Made by a program: the position numbers and the translations under genes | Shown here: positions 25,314-33,681 of the stretch, in pieces | How the letters are laid out: every line of letters starts with the position of its first letter | Position numbering within the stretch: the stretch's first letter is position 1 | Origin: JAATFS01 sp037145635 | GTDB taxonomy: Bacteria > Pseudomonadota > Gammaproteobacteria > Xanthomonadales > Xanthomonadaceae | Direction: 5' to 3' | Assembly: GCA_037145635.1 (NCBI GenBank) | Contig: JBBCXB010000005.1 | Location: 1-64,000, forward strand | Length of the DNA stretch: 64,000 nt | The notes under the pieces: generated by a model | The model's input: only the letters and a program-made list of their open reading frames with translations | What the model was told of the DNA's origin: nothing | Database searches by the model: none

Positions 25314-26161
25314 GTGCCGGGAGAGAGCCTCCGTGACGCTGCTGCTTCTGCGGTAAGCGCTGTTTCCGCAAGGCTCGCGGCTGGCACATCAAGCCCGGTC
25401 GGTGCGCGGACCATGCCAGATGCAGTGAGTTCTGCGGAGGGCTTGAAGTGTGTTTGCTTCAATTCAAAGCTTTCTGCGAATTCCCGGGAGAAAGTGACAT
25501 CCTTGATGTCTGTTCCGATGCTCTCAGGCGTAACAAAGATGCCTTTGGGCACAGCCTGGATAAAATGCGTTTGCACCTCCGGCAGCACAGCGCCTGCGCC
25601 ACCCTGTGCGTACAGCGCCTGCAACTTAGGAATGGGTTCTCCGCCTAGCGAAGTGACATTGGGGTTATTCAGCACGGCCGGTACTTCGACCTGTCCAAAG
25701 ACGCGTTCGAGGTTGGCAGCAGAAGCAACGACTTTGATATCGCCACGCAACGAACTCGCGAACTCGTGGGATGCTTCACCCCATAGGCACCTTGACAGTG
25801 ATGTCGGGTTCTGCGATGGGACGTCAGGATTTCCGTATAAAAATGAGCTTGCAGAGTTCTTCGCTACTGTCGCATCCTGGCCCAGATCTTCAAAGATATC
25901 TTGGGTTTTATCTTTGATTGCAGTAAGGACTTGTCTGTCAGACAGAAATTGCGCGCGTGGTGTGTCATTTATTACGGGCAGTCCCGTATTTTTGGATAAT
26001 TCAACAGCTGCGATTTCAGAGGAAACTTCGCCAATTTTCCTGCTGTAGAGGATTCCGCCTTCGCTTTCTGCTGTGGCAGCGTATTTTCTAGCAATGCTTG
26101 CTATTTCTTCCAGGCTATTGGACTGCTTAATCAGTTCTACATCGGCTTTATAGTCACTCAT
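25314..26161 (-). pseudogene. Unknown protein truncated by the IS
   Basis: About 282 native codons remain, from ATG 26161 to the IS right end; the frame then continues into the element to 25142. No family is recognised. The N-terminal part is helical (SLEEIASIARKYAATAESEG). The middle contains SFLYGNPDVPSQNPTSLSRC and a Gly/Pro-rich stretch. Its start overlaps the end of the upstream small gene by 8 bases, so the two formed an operon, perhaps a toxin/immunity or effector pair by analogy with the neighbourhood. That role is a guess. Confidence 0.5.
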
Positions 26162-26588
26162 TGCTGAGTCCTAACGAAGCAGTAGAATCCACTAGGGCCC
26201 AATCTTGCTCGAAAATAACCTTGCCGGTAAAGAACGACTTCTTTGACTCCCTCAGCACGGACGGCCTGTCTTCGAACTGCAAACCTGCCGCTATTAGCTT
26301 GTTGACCAAGAGCTTGACCGTTTCTAGCTGGTCGAGCGTGAATGCCCTGGTTGAAAAAGAGGGGAGCGGCATGCCAACCTGTAACTCATCTAGATATCCA
26401 AAGCTAATGATGTGAATGTTGAAGTGGACTTTATCCTCCACCCACTTCTGGTCCAGCTCTCCAAAAACCTCAGCCTGATCAATCTCTACTGAAAATGTTT
26501 CATGGCCTAGCTCATCAAATCCACGGATTCCTCCAGAAAAACGTGCCCGACCCTCGGGGAAATCTACCCATTCAAATGTCGATGACAT
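26154..26588 (-). CDS. Conserved small protein of unknown function
   Basis: A 144-aa soluble acidic protein beginning MSSTFEWVDFPEGRARFSGG. The start at 26588 is chosen because AAAGGA lies 6 bases upstream; a longer open frame to 26720 has no ribosome-binding site and looks like chance sequence. No domain is recognised; predicted beta strands dominate. It is translationally coupled to the truncated gene downstream. Size and pairing would suit an immunity or chaperone-like partner, but nothing in the sequence proves it. Confidence 0.55.
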   Translation of the reverse strand: MSSTFEWVDFPEGRARFSGGIRGFDELGHETFSVEIDQAEVFGELDQKWVEDKVHFNIHIISFGYLDELQVGMPLPSFSTRAFTLDQLETVKLLVNKLIAAGLQFEDRPSVLRESKKSFFTGKVIFEQDWALVDSTASLGLSNE

Positions 26589-26758
26589 ATCAAATCCTTT
26601 CTTGTTAGGTCGTAGGTGATGCGGCTTGTCGAAGGAATCAATAGGTAATTTTCGTTTTGCTGCGCCGGTGCCAAGGGCAAGCCACGAAGGGTGCGGTGTC
26701 GGTATGACATGGTCGCTCATTATTGCACCACAAGTGGCATGTTGTGCTTGGCGGCCGC

Positions 26759-27484
26759 TTACTTGCTAGAGGCGCTATCTTGCCGGTTCGCCTCAGCCAA
26801 TAATTGCTCGTACGACTGCACGCGTATACGTAGGCGAATGAGATGCCATGACATCGCAAAGGCAAGCAGTAGCGTGAACGCCAGCACGCCTTGGATAAGG
26901 GTGATCTTGCTCAATACCGTCCAATCTCCTATGCGCCAGTCTTTCAGCTGCAGATACAGGGCAAGCAGGACGGGCATGAAGCCCAGCTTCTCGATGCCTC
27001 CGGTGAACAATCCCAGACGATCATGCATGTTGGTGCGACGGTCACGCATGAATGTCTCGCGTCGACGTCGTTGTTCCAACGGAAAACTTCGAAGCGCCGC
27101 AACGATCGATTGATACTGGTGGAACTCCCGCTCCATCAGGTCTGCGTGATCCGCATAGGGGCGGCGGAACCCAGGCCATTCGCGCTTGACGGTTAGCGCT
27201 GCCGAGACCACAAAGCCTGTCAACTCAGTGACAAGGCCGAAAACGGCCAAATAAACGCCAGTTTTGCCATCCAGCAAAGTACCGGCCAAGATCCCGACGC
27301 CCGCACCAATCAAACCAATCGCCAAGCTCCAGCGCTCGACTGGGCCGGCGCGGCTTTGTTCGGTCACCTCAGCATAATGAGCCATCGCCGCAGATAGCGA
27401 GGGAAAGCTGGGGTCTGTGAGCGTGATTGCTTCCCCATCGATATCGGCGCTGCGTTCTGCTGCTACTTCATCCACTGAACTCAT
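26759..27484 (-). CDS. Membrane protein of unknown function
   Basis: A 241-aa inner-membrane protein with two pairs of hydrophobic helices: about residues 53-69 and 76-95 (LAIGLIGAGVGILAGTLL; VYLAVFGLVTELTGFVVSAA), then about 175-190 and 205-225. A long charged cytoplasmic linker lies between the pairs (about 97-165, Arg/Glu-rich). It starts at 27484 with a good GGAGG site. No family recognised. The two-plus-two topology with a helical linker recalls membrane effectors of defence islands, but this is only a resemblance. Confidence 0.6.
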   Translation of the reverse strand: MSSVDEVAAERSADIDGEAITLTDPSFPSLSAAMAHYAEVTEQSRAGPVERWSLAIGLIGAGVGILAGTLLDGKTGVYLAVFGLVTELTGFVVSAALTVKREWPGFRRPYADHADLMEREFHQYQSIVAALRSFPLEQRRRRETFMRDRRTNMHDRLGLFTGGIEKLGFMPVLLALYLQLKDWRIGDWTVLSKITLIQGVLAFTLLLAFAMSWHLIRLRIRVQSYEQLLAEANRQDSASSK

Positions 27485-27602
27485 CTAGCCTCCCTCGGCG
27501 ATCGCGCGTCCAACATGCATCTGTGATGGTCAGTATTCCTCAGCTGCCGACAGCGCGCCAGCGCGCTACTCAGTTGCTATTGACATGCCACACCTTGCGC
27601 TC

Positions 27603-27811
27603 GCGATCTAAGCCCAAGGAGCGTCGAAACTCCTCACACAGCGGTACCCATCTCCGTCAAACCGGTGGGTTTTTTGTGCCTGCATCCTGCAGGTACAAGC
27701 CGACGCAATGCCTGCGTCGGGAGGGCGGCTAATACAACACCCGCAAGGGGAATACGCCCGCCGGCTGTGTGCGGTTTCGAACCTCCCGACATCCCGTCGC
27801 CGTTGGCGGCG
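27603..27811 (+). ncRNA. Structured leader element, copy 1
   Basis: Nearly identical to 31784-31989. Possible pairings: CACACAGC (27635-27642) with GCTGTGTG (27764-27771); a terminator-like ACCCATC/GGTGGGT followed by T6 (27646-27675); CCTGCA/TGCAGG; CCGACGCA (27700-27707) with TGCGTCGG (27713-27720); and GTCGGGAGG (27716-27724) with CCTCCCGAC (27782-27790). The last two share 27716-27720 and exclude each other, as in attenuators or riboswitches. It lies directly upstream of the 88-aa gene and symE-like operon. Whether it is a riboswitch, attenuator or mobile RNA element is unknown. Confidence 0.55.
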
Positions 27812-27841
27812 GTTCTTGGGTTGTTCCAGGAGGGCGTTGCC

Positions 27842-28108
27842 ATGTCTACCGCATCATCCATGCCGGCATCTGTGTCGGTTGATCTGTTGCCAGCTTCCGC
27901 TCACCGCCTGCTGTTAGATGTAGGCGAGGTGCTGCGCCGGCGCGTCGCACGCGCGGCTATTGAGCAAGCGAGCGACTCTTCTGCGCATCTGCTGAGTCGC
28001 CAGCCCGGTTTGTTGCCGCACACCTCGCGCCGCCGGGTCGCACGCTGGGCCGTGGCGTTGCAGCAGCGCGTCTCCGCATCTACCAACCATCACCCGGAGG
28101 CGCCATGA
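27842..28108 (+). CDS. Small protein of unknown function upstream of symE-like gene
   Basis: An 88-aa, Ala/Arg-rich helical protein starting at ATG 27842 after ccaggaggg. There is no recognised domain; HRLLLDVGEVLRRRVARAAIEQA looks like an amphipathic helix. The stop overlaps the next ATG (ATGA at 28105-28108), so it is co-translated with the SymE-like protein and may be its partner or antitoxin. The structured leader element ends about 30 bases upstream. Confidence 0.6.
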   Translation: MSTASSMPASVSVDLLPASAHRLLLDVGEVLRRRVARAAIEQASDSSAHLLSRQPGLLPHTSRRRVARWAVALQQRVSASTNHHPEAP

Positions 28109-28503
28109 CACGCCGCCGCCCACCTAAGGCATCTGCCAGCGCACGGCCTACCCGCACGCGTACGCGCCCCACGCCGCCTAAGCGGGTGCAGTGGGTTGTT
28201 GTGGAACCCGACCGCACCAAGCTGCCACCGATGGTGCCGCCCGACCCGGACGCCTCCCCGCAAGGCCCCGGCACGCTACGCGCACCCCGCCGCGCCCGCC
28301 GCCCGCGCCAATGCACCGTCAGCTACACCCATTACCCCGGCGCCCACGACCACGCCGGCGACCAGCACGTGCCCCATGTCCGCCTCAGCGGCCTATGGCT
28401 GGAACAACTGGGCTTTGCCATCGGCACCAAGTTGCGCATCACCGCGAGCGAAGGGCAGCTGCTGATGGAGGTGTTGCCTCCGGTGGGAACGCCGGCAAAG
28501 TGA
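28105..28503 (+). CDS. SymE-family toxin-like protein
   Basis: A 132-aa protein. The N-terminal 60 residues are basic and Pro-rich (RRRPPKASASARPTRTRTR). The C-terminal part, HVPHVRLSGLWLEQLGFAIG then TKLRITASEGQLLMEVL, matches the SymE toxin domain (AbrB-like fold, RNA-targeting in E. coli). In E. coli SymE is controlled by the antisense RNA SymR; no antisense promoter was verified here. Degraded copies of the same domain occur at about 30503-30630 and 38796-38962. It lies directly upstream of an immunity/effector pair. Confidence 0.75.
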   Translation: MTRRRPPKASASARPTRTRTRPTPPKRVQWVVVEPDRTKLPPMVPPDPDASPQGPGTLRAPRRARRPRQCTVSYTHYPGAHDHAGDQHVPHVRLSGLWLEQLGFAIGTKLRITASEGQLLMEVLPPVGTPAK

Positions 28504-28668
28504 CCTATCGCGTTTCGCTTAGGGCCGCCTGCCGCATTCATGTTCAGTCGGTGCGCGGTTCGTCAATCGTGCGGTCCAAGAACGACTTGCGGTGATTGCT
28601 GCCTATGCCTGATCCAAGATCATTGACGTGTTAGATTTCAGCGACACTCTTAGCGCAGGACCAGAGAG

Positions 28669-29268
28669 ATGGCCCTTCACCTTGGGGAATCCCTTGGCAG
28701 GCAAGGCAACAACGGACGTAGTGACTCACCTCGGGCAACGTTGTTAGCGAGTGCGCTGCTGGCACTATGCACCCTTCATGCGGGATGTGCCCCGAGCACT
28801 CCACGCGATCAGTTAGCCATAGCGGCTGCAAAGCCCTCCGTTGAAACCAGGAGCAAAGACGTGACGGAACGCCTTAAGCAAGATGTCGATCGCTTGATCG
28901 CAACAGACTTCCAGGATGTCGCCGCCGTCAGTACTCAGCTTCAAGCTCAATTTGGACCACGGCACTTAGACGGAGAAAGAGAGCTTCGGGTGAGCGAGCA
29001 AGGCGTGCTGGCAGGTGAAAAAGTGCAGCGTGTTGAGTTCATTAATGCAACAGATGATCCATCGCGCGGAAAGTTGGTTATCGATTTCTCGCCACCTGGC
29101 CCGAGTTTTGTGGAGGCTCCCTGGGTGGATGCTATTCCTTACCCGCCTCGACCAGATGCGCGAGATTCCAAGGCCTATTGGGAGATGGAAGTTGGCGGCG
29201 CCAAGGTCATATTTGGATTGACTGAAGACCAGTCACACCTAAGCTATATTTCGATCAGCAAACTTTGA
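28669..29268 (+). CDS. Lipoprotein, probable immunity protein for the adjacent effector
   Basis: A 199-aa predicted lipoprotein with a long basic N-region, then LLASALLALCTLHAGC (Cys40 lipidated by this start; a TTG at 28741 would give a shorter signal). The mature part is acidic with a beta-rich C-terminus (WEMEVGGAKVIFGLTEDQ) and no recognised family. The metallopeptidase-like effector starts 36 bases later on the same strand, the usual immunity-toxin order. The role is inferred from that context. Confidence 0.7.
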   Translation: MALHLGESLGRQGNNGRSDSPRATLLASALLALCTLHAGCAPSTPRDQLAIAAAKPSVETRSKDVTERLKQDVDRLIATDFQDVAAVSTQLQAQFGPRHLDGERELRVSEQGVLAGEKVQRVEFINATDDPSRGKLVIDFSPPGPSFVEAPWVDAIPYPPRPDARDSKAYWEMEVGGAKVIFGLTEDQSHLSYISISKL

Positions 29269-29304
29269 GATAAAGTTTGATTAATCAAGCAAGGGAAATG
29301 CGTG

Positions 29305-30459
29305 ATGGAAATTAATGAAGAGAAAATATTTCCACAGCCGAAACAGGTAGGTGCACCATCCAATGGCGCGCTGCCGGCTTCTCCGCTGAAGGATCCAGCA
29401 TTAGCGCCTCTAATCAGCTCTTCGCCTACACTCCAAGCAGGCCTTTCTCAGTTCAAACGCGATGGCATAGGCGTTGATTGGGGCAGCGCGGGTGGAGGTA
29501 CTTACCTGGATCCAGGTAAAAAAGTAGTGATTGACCAGGACGCAGCTGGCAAAGGCGAACGGATCGCCAGATCACTATCGCATGAGATTGGACACCATGG
29601 TTTCGCTGAGCCTAAAGATTATTCTTCCAAGCAAGCTTATGTGAACAACATGCTGCGCGGCGAAGCAGCTGCAACGCTCAGTAACGCACTAGTCCGACGT
29701 GAGATTCTGAATCATCAGGGGCCGGATATCAGTATTTCTGGAAGCGGCACGAGGCCGCAGCAGTACGAGGCAATTGCAGATCAGCAAATGGCAGGTCGCA
29801 TCACACGCGATGCCGCATTGAACCAGATTGCCCAGGTCTTCAAGACGGAACAGCCTTCGGTCGCTCCAAGTAAAACCTACGAACAATATTATGGCGATTA
29901 CTACGACAAACACATCGTCCCCTGGAAGCTTAAACAGGGGCGGCCGGAGCCCGGAGCCGTTGGCGACATCACTACTTCTGATGTGAAGCAGGGTGGACTT
30001 GGACCCGAATCACATCCGGCATCACCGAAGACCGCGTTGTTGCCCTCACAGCCAGGCCATGCGGACCACGCGCTTTACCAGCAGATTAAGGGTGGCGTGA
30101 CGCAGCTCGACGCCCAGCACGGCAAAGAGTGTGACGGGGCAAGTCAGCGCATGACTGCCAGCCTGCTTGTGCTGGCAAAAGAGGAAGGACTGTCGCGGGT
30201 GGATCATGTGGTGCTCAACAACCCAACGGCTCAGCTGGCCGGCGGCGAAAAGGTCTTCGTCGTCCAGGGCGCTCTCAATGATCCGGCACAGCAGCGCGCA
30301 CACATGCCGACGGTGGATGCCGTGCAGGCACCAGAGAGCCAGTCGTTCGATCGCCTGCAGGCAATCAACCAGACTCAGGCCCAAGCGCGCGAACAGCAGC
30401 AGGCACTGGAGCAGTCTCAGCAAACCGCTACCCAGGCAAGCCCGTCGATGACGCGTTGA
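29305..30459 (+). CDS. Type IV secretion effector, HExxH metallopeptidase-like plus XVIPCD
   Basis: A 384-aa putative toxin. ATG 29305 (aaggga 8 bases upstream) is preferred to the adjacent GTG 29302. The N-terminal domain carries SLSHEIGHHGF (His93-Glu-x-x-His97), a zinc metallopeptidase signature. From about residue 250 comes the secretion domain: GHADHALYQQIKGGV, RMTASLLVLAKEEGLSRVDH, FVVQGALNDPA, and a Gln-rich tail (EQQQALEQSQQ). This part is almost the same as in the effector at 34315-35793, also at DNA level, while the toxin domains differ. The likely target is periplasmic peptidoglycan or protein of competitors. Confidence 0.8.
   Translation: MEINEEKIFPQPKQVGAPSNGALPASPLKDPALAPLISSSPTLQAGLSQFKRDGIGVDWGSAGGGTYLDPGKKVVIDQDAAGKGERIARSLSHEIGHHGFAEPKDYSSKQAYVNNMLRGEAAATLSNALVRREILNHQGPDISISGSGTRPQQYEAIADQQMAGRITRDAALNQIAQVFKTEQPSVAPSKTYEQYYGDYYDKHIVPWKLKQGRPEPGAVGDITTSDVKQGGLGPESHPASPKTALLPSQPGHADHALYQQIKGGVTQLDAQHGKECDGASQRMTASLLVLAKEEGLSRVDHVVLNNPTAQLAGGEKVFVVQGALNDPAQQRAHMPTVDAVQAPESQSFDRLQAINQTQAQAREQQQALEQSQQTATQASPSMTR
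30052..30426 (+). repeat. Duplicated XVIPCD-coding segment, copy 1
   Basis: Strongly similar to 35387-35766, including long identical runs such as gtggtgctcaacaacccaac. It encodes only the secretion domain, so it marks a recombination module shared by two effectors. Confidence 0.7.
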
Positions 30460-30502
30460 GGTTCAACAGGACAGGTGAAGCCTGGATGCCCACACGCACC
30501 CT

Positions 30503-30630
30503 CGCTACGCGTGCCAATGCATTGTCAGCTACACGCCCATGACCACGCCGGCGACCAGCACGTACCCCACGTCCGCCTCAGCGGCCTATGGCTGGAACAT
30601 CCGGGCTTTGCCATCGCCTGGACAAACTGG
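30503..30630 (+). pseudogene. SymE-like gene fragment
   Basis: Encodes HDHAGDQHVPHVRLSGLWLE and GFAIAW in the frame that continues into the next lipoprotein. It closely matches 28309-28425 of the intact symE-like gene. Neither the start nor the C-terminal end is present. It sits between an effector and the next lipoprotein gene. Confidence 0.7.
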
Positions 30631-30642
30631 AGGTGCACGGCC

Positions 30643-31455
30643 ATGAAACGCATTGGAAACAGTTGTTGTGCACTAGTTTGTGCGGGGGTTCTGTTGATGC
30701 CTGGATGCGGTAAGGCACAGCCGGAACCTGGTAGCCAGCAAGCGGTGGGCGCCGCTGCAACGCCTGCTTCCATTCCAATCTCGGATGTCGATGTAGCGCT
30801 GCCTCCCCAGGTCGGGACCGAAACCTATGTCACAGAGGGTGGATGGGGGCGCCTGATCATCGAGGCACCCAAGGGCCAAGGATTTCCGAAGTTCTCGTTG
30901 GACACAGAGAATGTCGATAGCGGTTGTGCGCTTTCTGGTCAGTTGGATAAGAGTGGTCGCGGGGTGGTGTATGAAGGTGCGGAGCCGAGTCAATGCTCAC
31001 TTGCTGTGAAGGCGGAGGCGGGTGGCGTAGCCATCAGTACTTCGACCAAAGAGCAGTGCCGGGCCTATTGCGGAAACAACGGCAGCTTCGAGGGAAGCTA
31101 CAAGCGCGTGTCTTCAAGGTGTACCGCTGATTCAATCGAGAAGGCGCGTCATGACTTCAAGCCCCTCTACGAGCAGAAGAAATATGCTGATGCCAAGGCT
31201 GCGCTTGCGTCTGTTTACCAGGATTGTGTGACGACGATGGGCCTGGCTGAAGAGGGCGCACTACGGAACGACTACGCGCTCACGCTTTACAAGCTGAAAG
31301 ACAAGCCGGGTTGTCTTTCGGTTCTATCCAGGTACAAGCAAGATGCCGTTCGCACAGATGACCAGATTTGCGATGGGATGGCGCCAGCGGTCGTTGACGA
31401 GTATTTGACCGTCATCCACGCTGCCCGCACCAACATAGCGCTTTGCAGCCGTTAG
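30643..31455 (+). CDS. Lipoprotein without adjacent effector, probable orphan immunity protein
   Basis: A 270-aa predicted lipoprotein; ATG 30643 gives a clean signal with lipobox LLMPGC (Cys22). An in-frame extension upstream is only the SymE relic. The mature part shows WGRLIIEAPKGQGFPKFSLD and a Cys-rich EQCRAYCGNNGSFEGSYKR block, reminiscent of lysozyme-inhibitor-like proteins, then a helical repeat-like C-terminus. Type IV immunity proteins against peptidoglycan hydrolases have such inhibitor folds. No toxin follows, so it may protect against foreign effectors or have lost its partner. Confidence 0.65.
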   Translation: MKRIGNSCCALVCAGVLLMPGCGKAQPEPGSQQAVGAAATPASIPISDVDVALPPQVGTETYVTEGGWGRLIIEAPKGQGFPKFSLDTENVDSGCALSGQLDKSGRGVVYEGAEPSQCSLAVKAEAGGVAISTSTKEQCRAYCGNNGSFEGSYKRVSSRCTADSIEKARHDFKPLYEQKKYADAKAALASVYQDCVTTMGLAEEGALRNDYALTLYKLKDKPGCLSVLSRYKQDAVRTDDQICDGMAPAVVDEYLTVIHAARTNIALCSR

Positions 31456-31783
31456 TCGATTGACTCGTCAGCCAAGTGGAAGGACATGCCACAAGAGGCA
31501 GGACAACCAGCGCCGCCGCAGCTGAGTGTAACTGGCGGCCGACTTGGTTGAGGCTGACTCCACAATCGAACAACGAGGCGAGGTCCACCTCCTACGCAGT
31601 GGATGAGGTTCTTTCAGGGTGTCGAGCAGCCCGGTGGCGGCTGTCGAACATGGTGAATGGACGCCACGACGGACGTTTCCGAAGGAGCATCGTGAGTCCA
31701 CGAATATCTGGTCACGTCGCAGGAAGAATCCTACCCCGCTATAGGTAATACCCGTTGACTTGATCTGGCAGCGGTAGCATTCT
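31456..31783. other. Gene-free stretch
   Basis: No frame with recognisable content was seen on either strand; possibly degraded effector or mobile sequence. It ends at the second leader element. Confidence 0.4.
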
Positions 31784-31989
31784 CGATCTTACGGAGCCTA
31801 GAAACTCCACACACAGCGGTACCCACCTCCGACAAACCGGTGGGTTTTTTGTGCCTGCAGGCTTTGCAGGTACAACCGACGCGATGCCTGCGTCGGGAGG
31901 GCGGTGAATACAACACCCGCAAGGGGAATAAGCCCGCCGGCTGTGTGCGGTTTCTAGCCTCCCGACTTCCCGTCTGCCGTTCGTGGCGG
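31784..31989 (+). ncRNA. Structured leader element, copy 2
   Basis: Second copy of 27603-27811. The paired segments are conserved: CACACAGC 31810-31817 with GCTGTGTG 31940-31947; ACCCACC/GGTGGGT plus T6, here a perfect 7-bp terminator-like stem; CCGACGC/GCGTCGG; and GTCGGGAGG 31892-31900 with CCTCCCGAC 31958-31966. The loop bases vary more than the stems. It precedes the XAC0095-like gene. Two copies with preserved pairing in front of unrelated genes favour a real RNA structure. Confidence 0.55.
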
Positions 31990-32035
31990 ACAGACCCCTT
32001 CATGGAACGAGGAGGCACCGACGCCGCACTACGAT

Positions 32036-32620
32036 TTGGATGACGACGACCTGCCGGGCTATTTCCTGCCGGACGCGAGCCAGTTCCGGCTGGTGCGGCT
32101 GAGCGATTACGTCAGGTTCCTGGCCCGGCTGGCGCAGCCGAGGACCCAGGACGAGGAACGTGCGGCCGAGCCCAGGGTGCGTATGGGCGAGCTGGCGTTC
32201 TGCCTGGAGCTGCTGGCCGACCAGGTGGACTTGGTGCTGGACGAGGTGTCCGGGCCGGTGCGGCGTACCGACAATGCGCAGGTCGCCCGGTCCGATGTTA
32301 TCGGCGCGTTGGCACGCGACGCGCAAGGCGATGCGTGCCGGGTCACGCTGGCGCAGCTCGACCGGCTCAACGTCTTGGTCGAGACCGCCACGGCCCACGC
32401 CCGGGTGGTGGCGGTGGGCGATGCGACCGAGCGCGCCGGCCGCCTGCTGCCCGACGCAGGCGACACGATCTGCGAGGCAATGAGCGAGATGCGCACGCTG
32501 CTGCTGCAGATCGAGCGCCAGCCGCTGCACGACGCGGCGTTTCAGGGCGTAGGCGAGGCGCGTGCCGTCTACGCGGTGGAGCGGACGGTGCCGGCTGCAG
32601 GTGGCGGGCAGTTGCATTGA
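32036..32620 (+). CDS. XAC0095-like protein
   Basis: A 194-aa soluble protein of a family found in Xanthomonadaceae: LPGYFLPDASQFRLVRLSDY, then RMGELAFCLELLADQVDLVL. The function is unknown. The start is uncertain: TTG 32036 is the first possible codon in frame, and family-like residues (a Trp-Asn-Glu-Glu run) appear upstream in the same frame without a start. ATG 32002 is in another frame that closes at once, so a small deletion may have cut the native N-terminus. The structured leader lies directly upstream. Confidence 0.65.
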   Translation: MDDDDLPGYFLPDASQFRLVRLSDYVRFLARLAQPRTQDEERAAEPRVRMGELAFCLELLADQVDLVLDEVSGPVRRTDNAQVARSDVIGALARDAQGDACRVTLAQLDRLNVLVETATAHARVVAVGDATERAGRLLPDAGDTICEAMSEMRTLLLQIERQPLHDAAFQGVGEARAVYAVERTVPAAGGGQLH

Positions 32621-32782
32621 TCTTGGCGAAGCTGGGGTGCGGTAGGGGCATCTTGCCGGAGCGTCCTGCCGCCACCGGCGCCGGTGGCGGGACCGTCCGC
32701 GGCGTGGCGGTAAGGTGGAGTGTTGACCGGGGATTTGAATCGCTTTAGCGTCGAGTGCAGACCAGCGCACAACAGACGTTCC

Positions 32783-33415
32783 ATGATCGCGCGCCCCATT
32801 GCCCTTTCTCTCGCGGCCCTGGCCCTGGGCGCTTGTGCTCATACGGCCGCTGCCCCGGCCTCACATCCGGCACCTGTCAAGGAGACACCTGCCATGAGCT
32901 CTTCCATCGATCACGGATCCGGCGAGTCTTCGAGCGCGCCTCGAACCGCTCAGGATGCGTTGACCCGGATATTGGGGTTGATCCGTACGAGCTCCAGTCT
33001 TGATGCATTCACCCCCGACTACGTCTCCCGGGCAATGGGGCAGGCCGTGCGATACCGCAACGACGGGACCGGCAGGTTCGGCGCAAGTGGTGTGCTGACC
33101 CCAGACTGGAACTACGGGTTTGGCATCAACAAGACCGAAGCGAAAGGGGCATGGTTCGAATTCCTGTTTGAACCCAATCCGCCCGATGCGTCTCCTTCGA
33201 TGTCCGATATCTGCCAGCTGGACTTCGAGCGCTTTGCCAGCCAACTGGAGCAGATGGGTTTCTCCCGTGAACGCAACCTCGTCGAGGATGGGCGTTGGAT
33301 GAGTGAGATTTTTCAGCGGCCCGGCATGCGCGTGGAGGTGTTCCCACGCGGTGAGGCTGATACACCCCAGGATCGTGCAACGCATCAATGCGTAGAGTGG
33401 ATCCATATCCGGTAG
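32783..33415 (+). CDS. Lipoprotein, immunity paralogue with truncated partner
   Basis: A 210-aa predicted lipoprotein; MIARPIALSLAALALGAC gives lipidated Cys18. The mature part (YGFGINKTEAKGAWFEFLF, then CQLDFERFASQLEQMGFSRE, then RPGMRVEVFPRGEADTP) aligns along its full length with the lipoprotein at 33682-34299. It is followed by a 62-codon stump of an effector, so its toxin partner is gone. It arose by tandem duplication of the lipoprotein/effector unit. It may still protect against related toxins of other strains. Confidence 0.75.
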   Translation: MIARPIALSLAALALGACAHTAAAPASHPAPVKETPAMSSSIDHGSGESSSAPRTAQDALTRILGLIRTSSSLDAFTPDYVSRAMGQAVRYRNDGTGRFGASGVLTPDWNYGFGINKTEAKGAWFEFLFEPNPPDASPSMSDICQLDFERFASQLEQMGFSRERNLVEDGRWMSEIFQRPGMRVEVFPRGEADTPQDRATHQCVEWIHIR

Positions 33416-33429
33416 TCCAAGGAGCGGAC

Positions 33430-33618
33430 ATGTTGAGTTCCAAGGCGGCGGATGTCGTGGAGGCATTCGGGCAACATCCAGGCGTGACCCGCGAGCATCT
33501 GGACAGCTTCACTCGGGTACTGCGTGACTCCCCCGAGCTCACGCGTCAAATCAATGAGGCGGTGGAGAAGCGCGTTCTACGCGGCTTTGCCCCGCTTGAC
33601 GAGTCGCGAGATGCTTAG
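33430..33618 (+). pseudogene. Effector stump, N-terminal 62 codons only
   Basis: ADVVEAFGQHPGVTREHLDS, then FTRVLRDSPELTRQINEAVE, resembles residues 7-47 of the effector at 34315-35793 (ALKVVDDFQGAPGVTPGHVE and on). Similarity ends at codon about 57, where a stop follows. It lacks both the HExxH domain and the secretion domain, so it is a remnant of the duplicated toxin gene. Confidence 0.7.
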
Positions 33619-33681
33619 CATTGACCGCGGTGCGGGATACCACTAGCGTCGCATCGAGTGCTGCGCACAACGGACGTTTTC

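Noticed and set aside
26589..26720. N-terminal extension of the 144-aa gene
   Set aside because: The strong AAAGGA site directly before ATG 26588 and lack of a site upstream favour the shorter protein.
27640..27800. Possible tRNA or integron attC site in the repeated leader
   Set aside because: No cloverleaf with anticodon arm or CCA end and no attC core sites; long-range pairings fit a leader RNA better.
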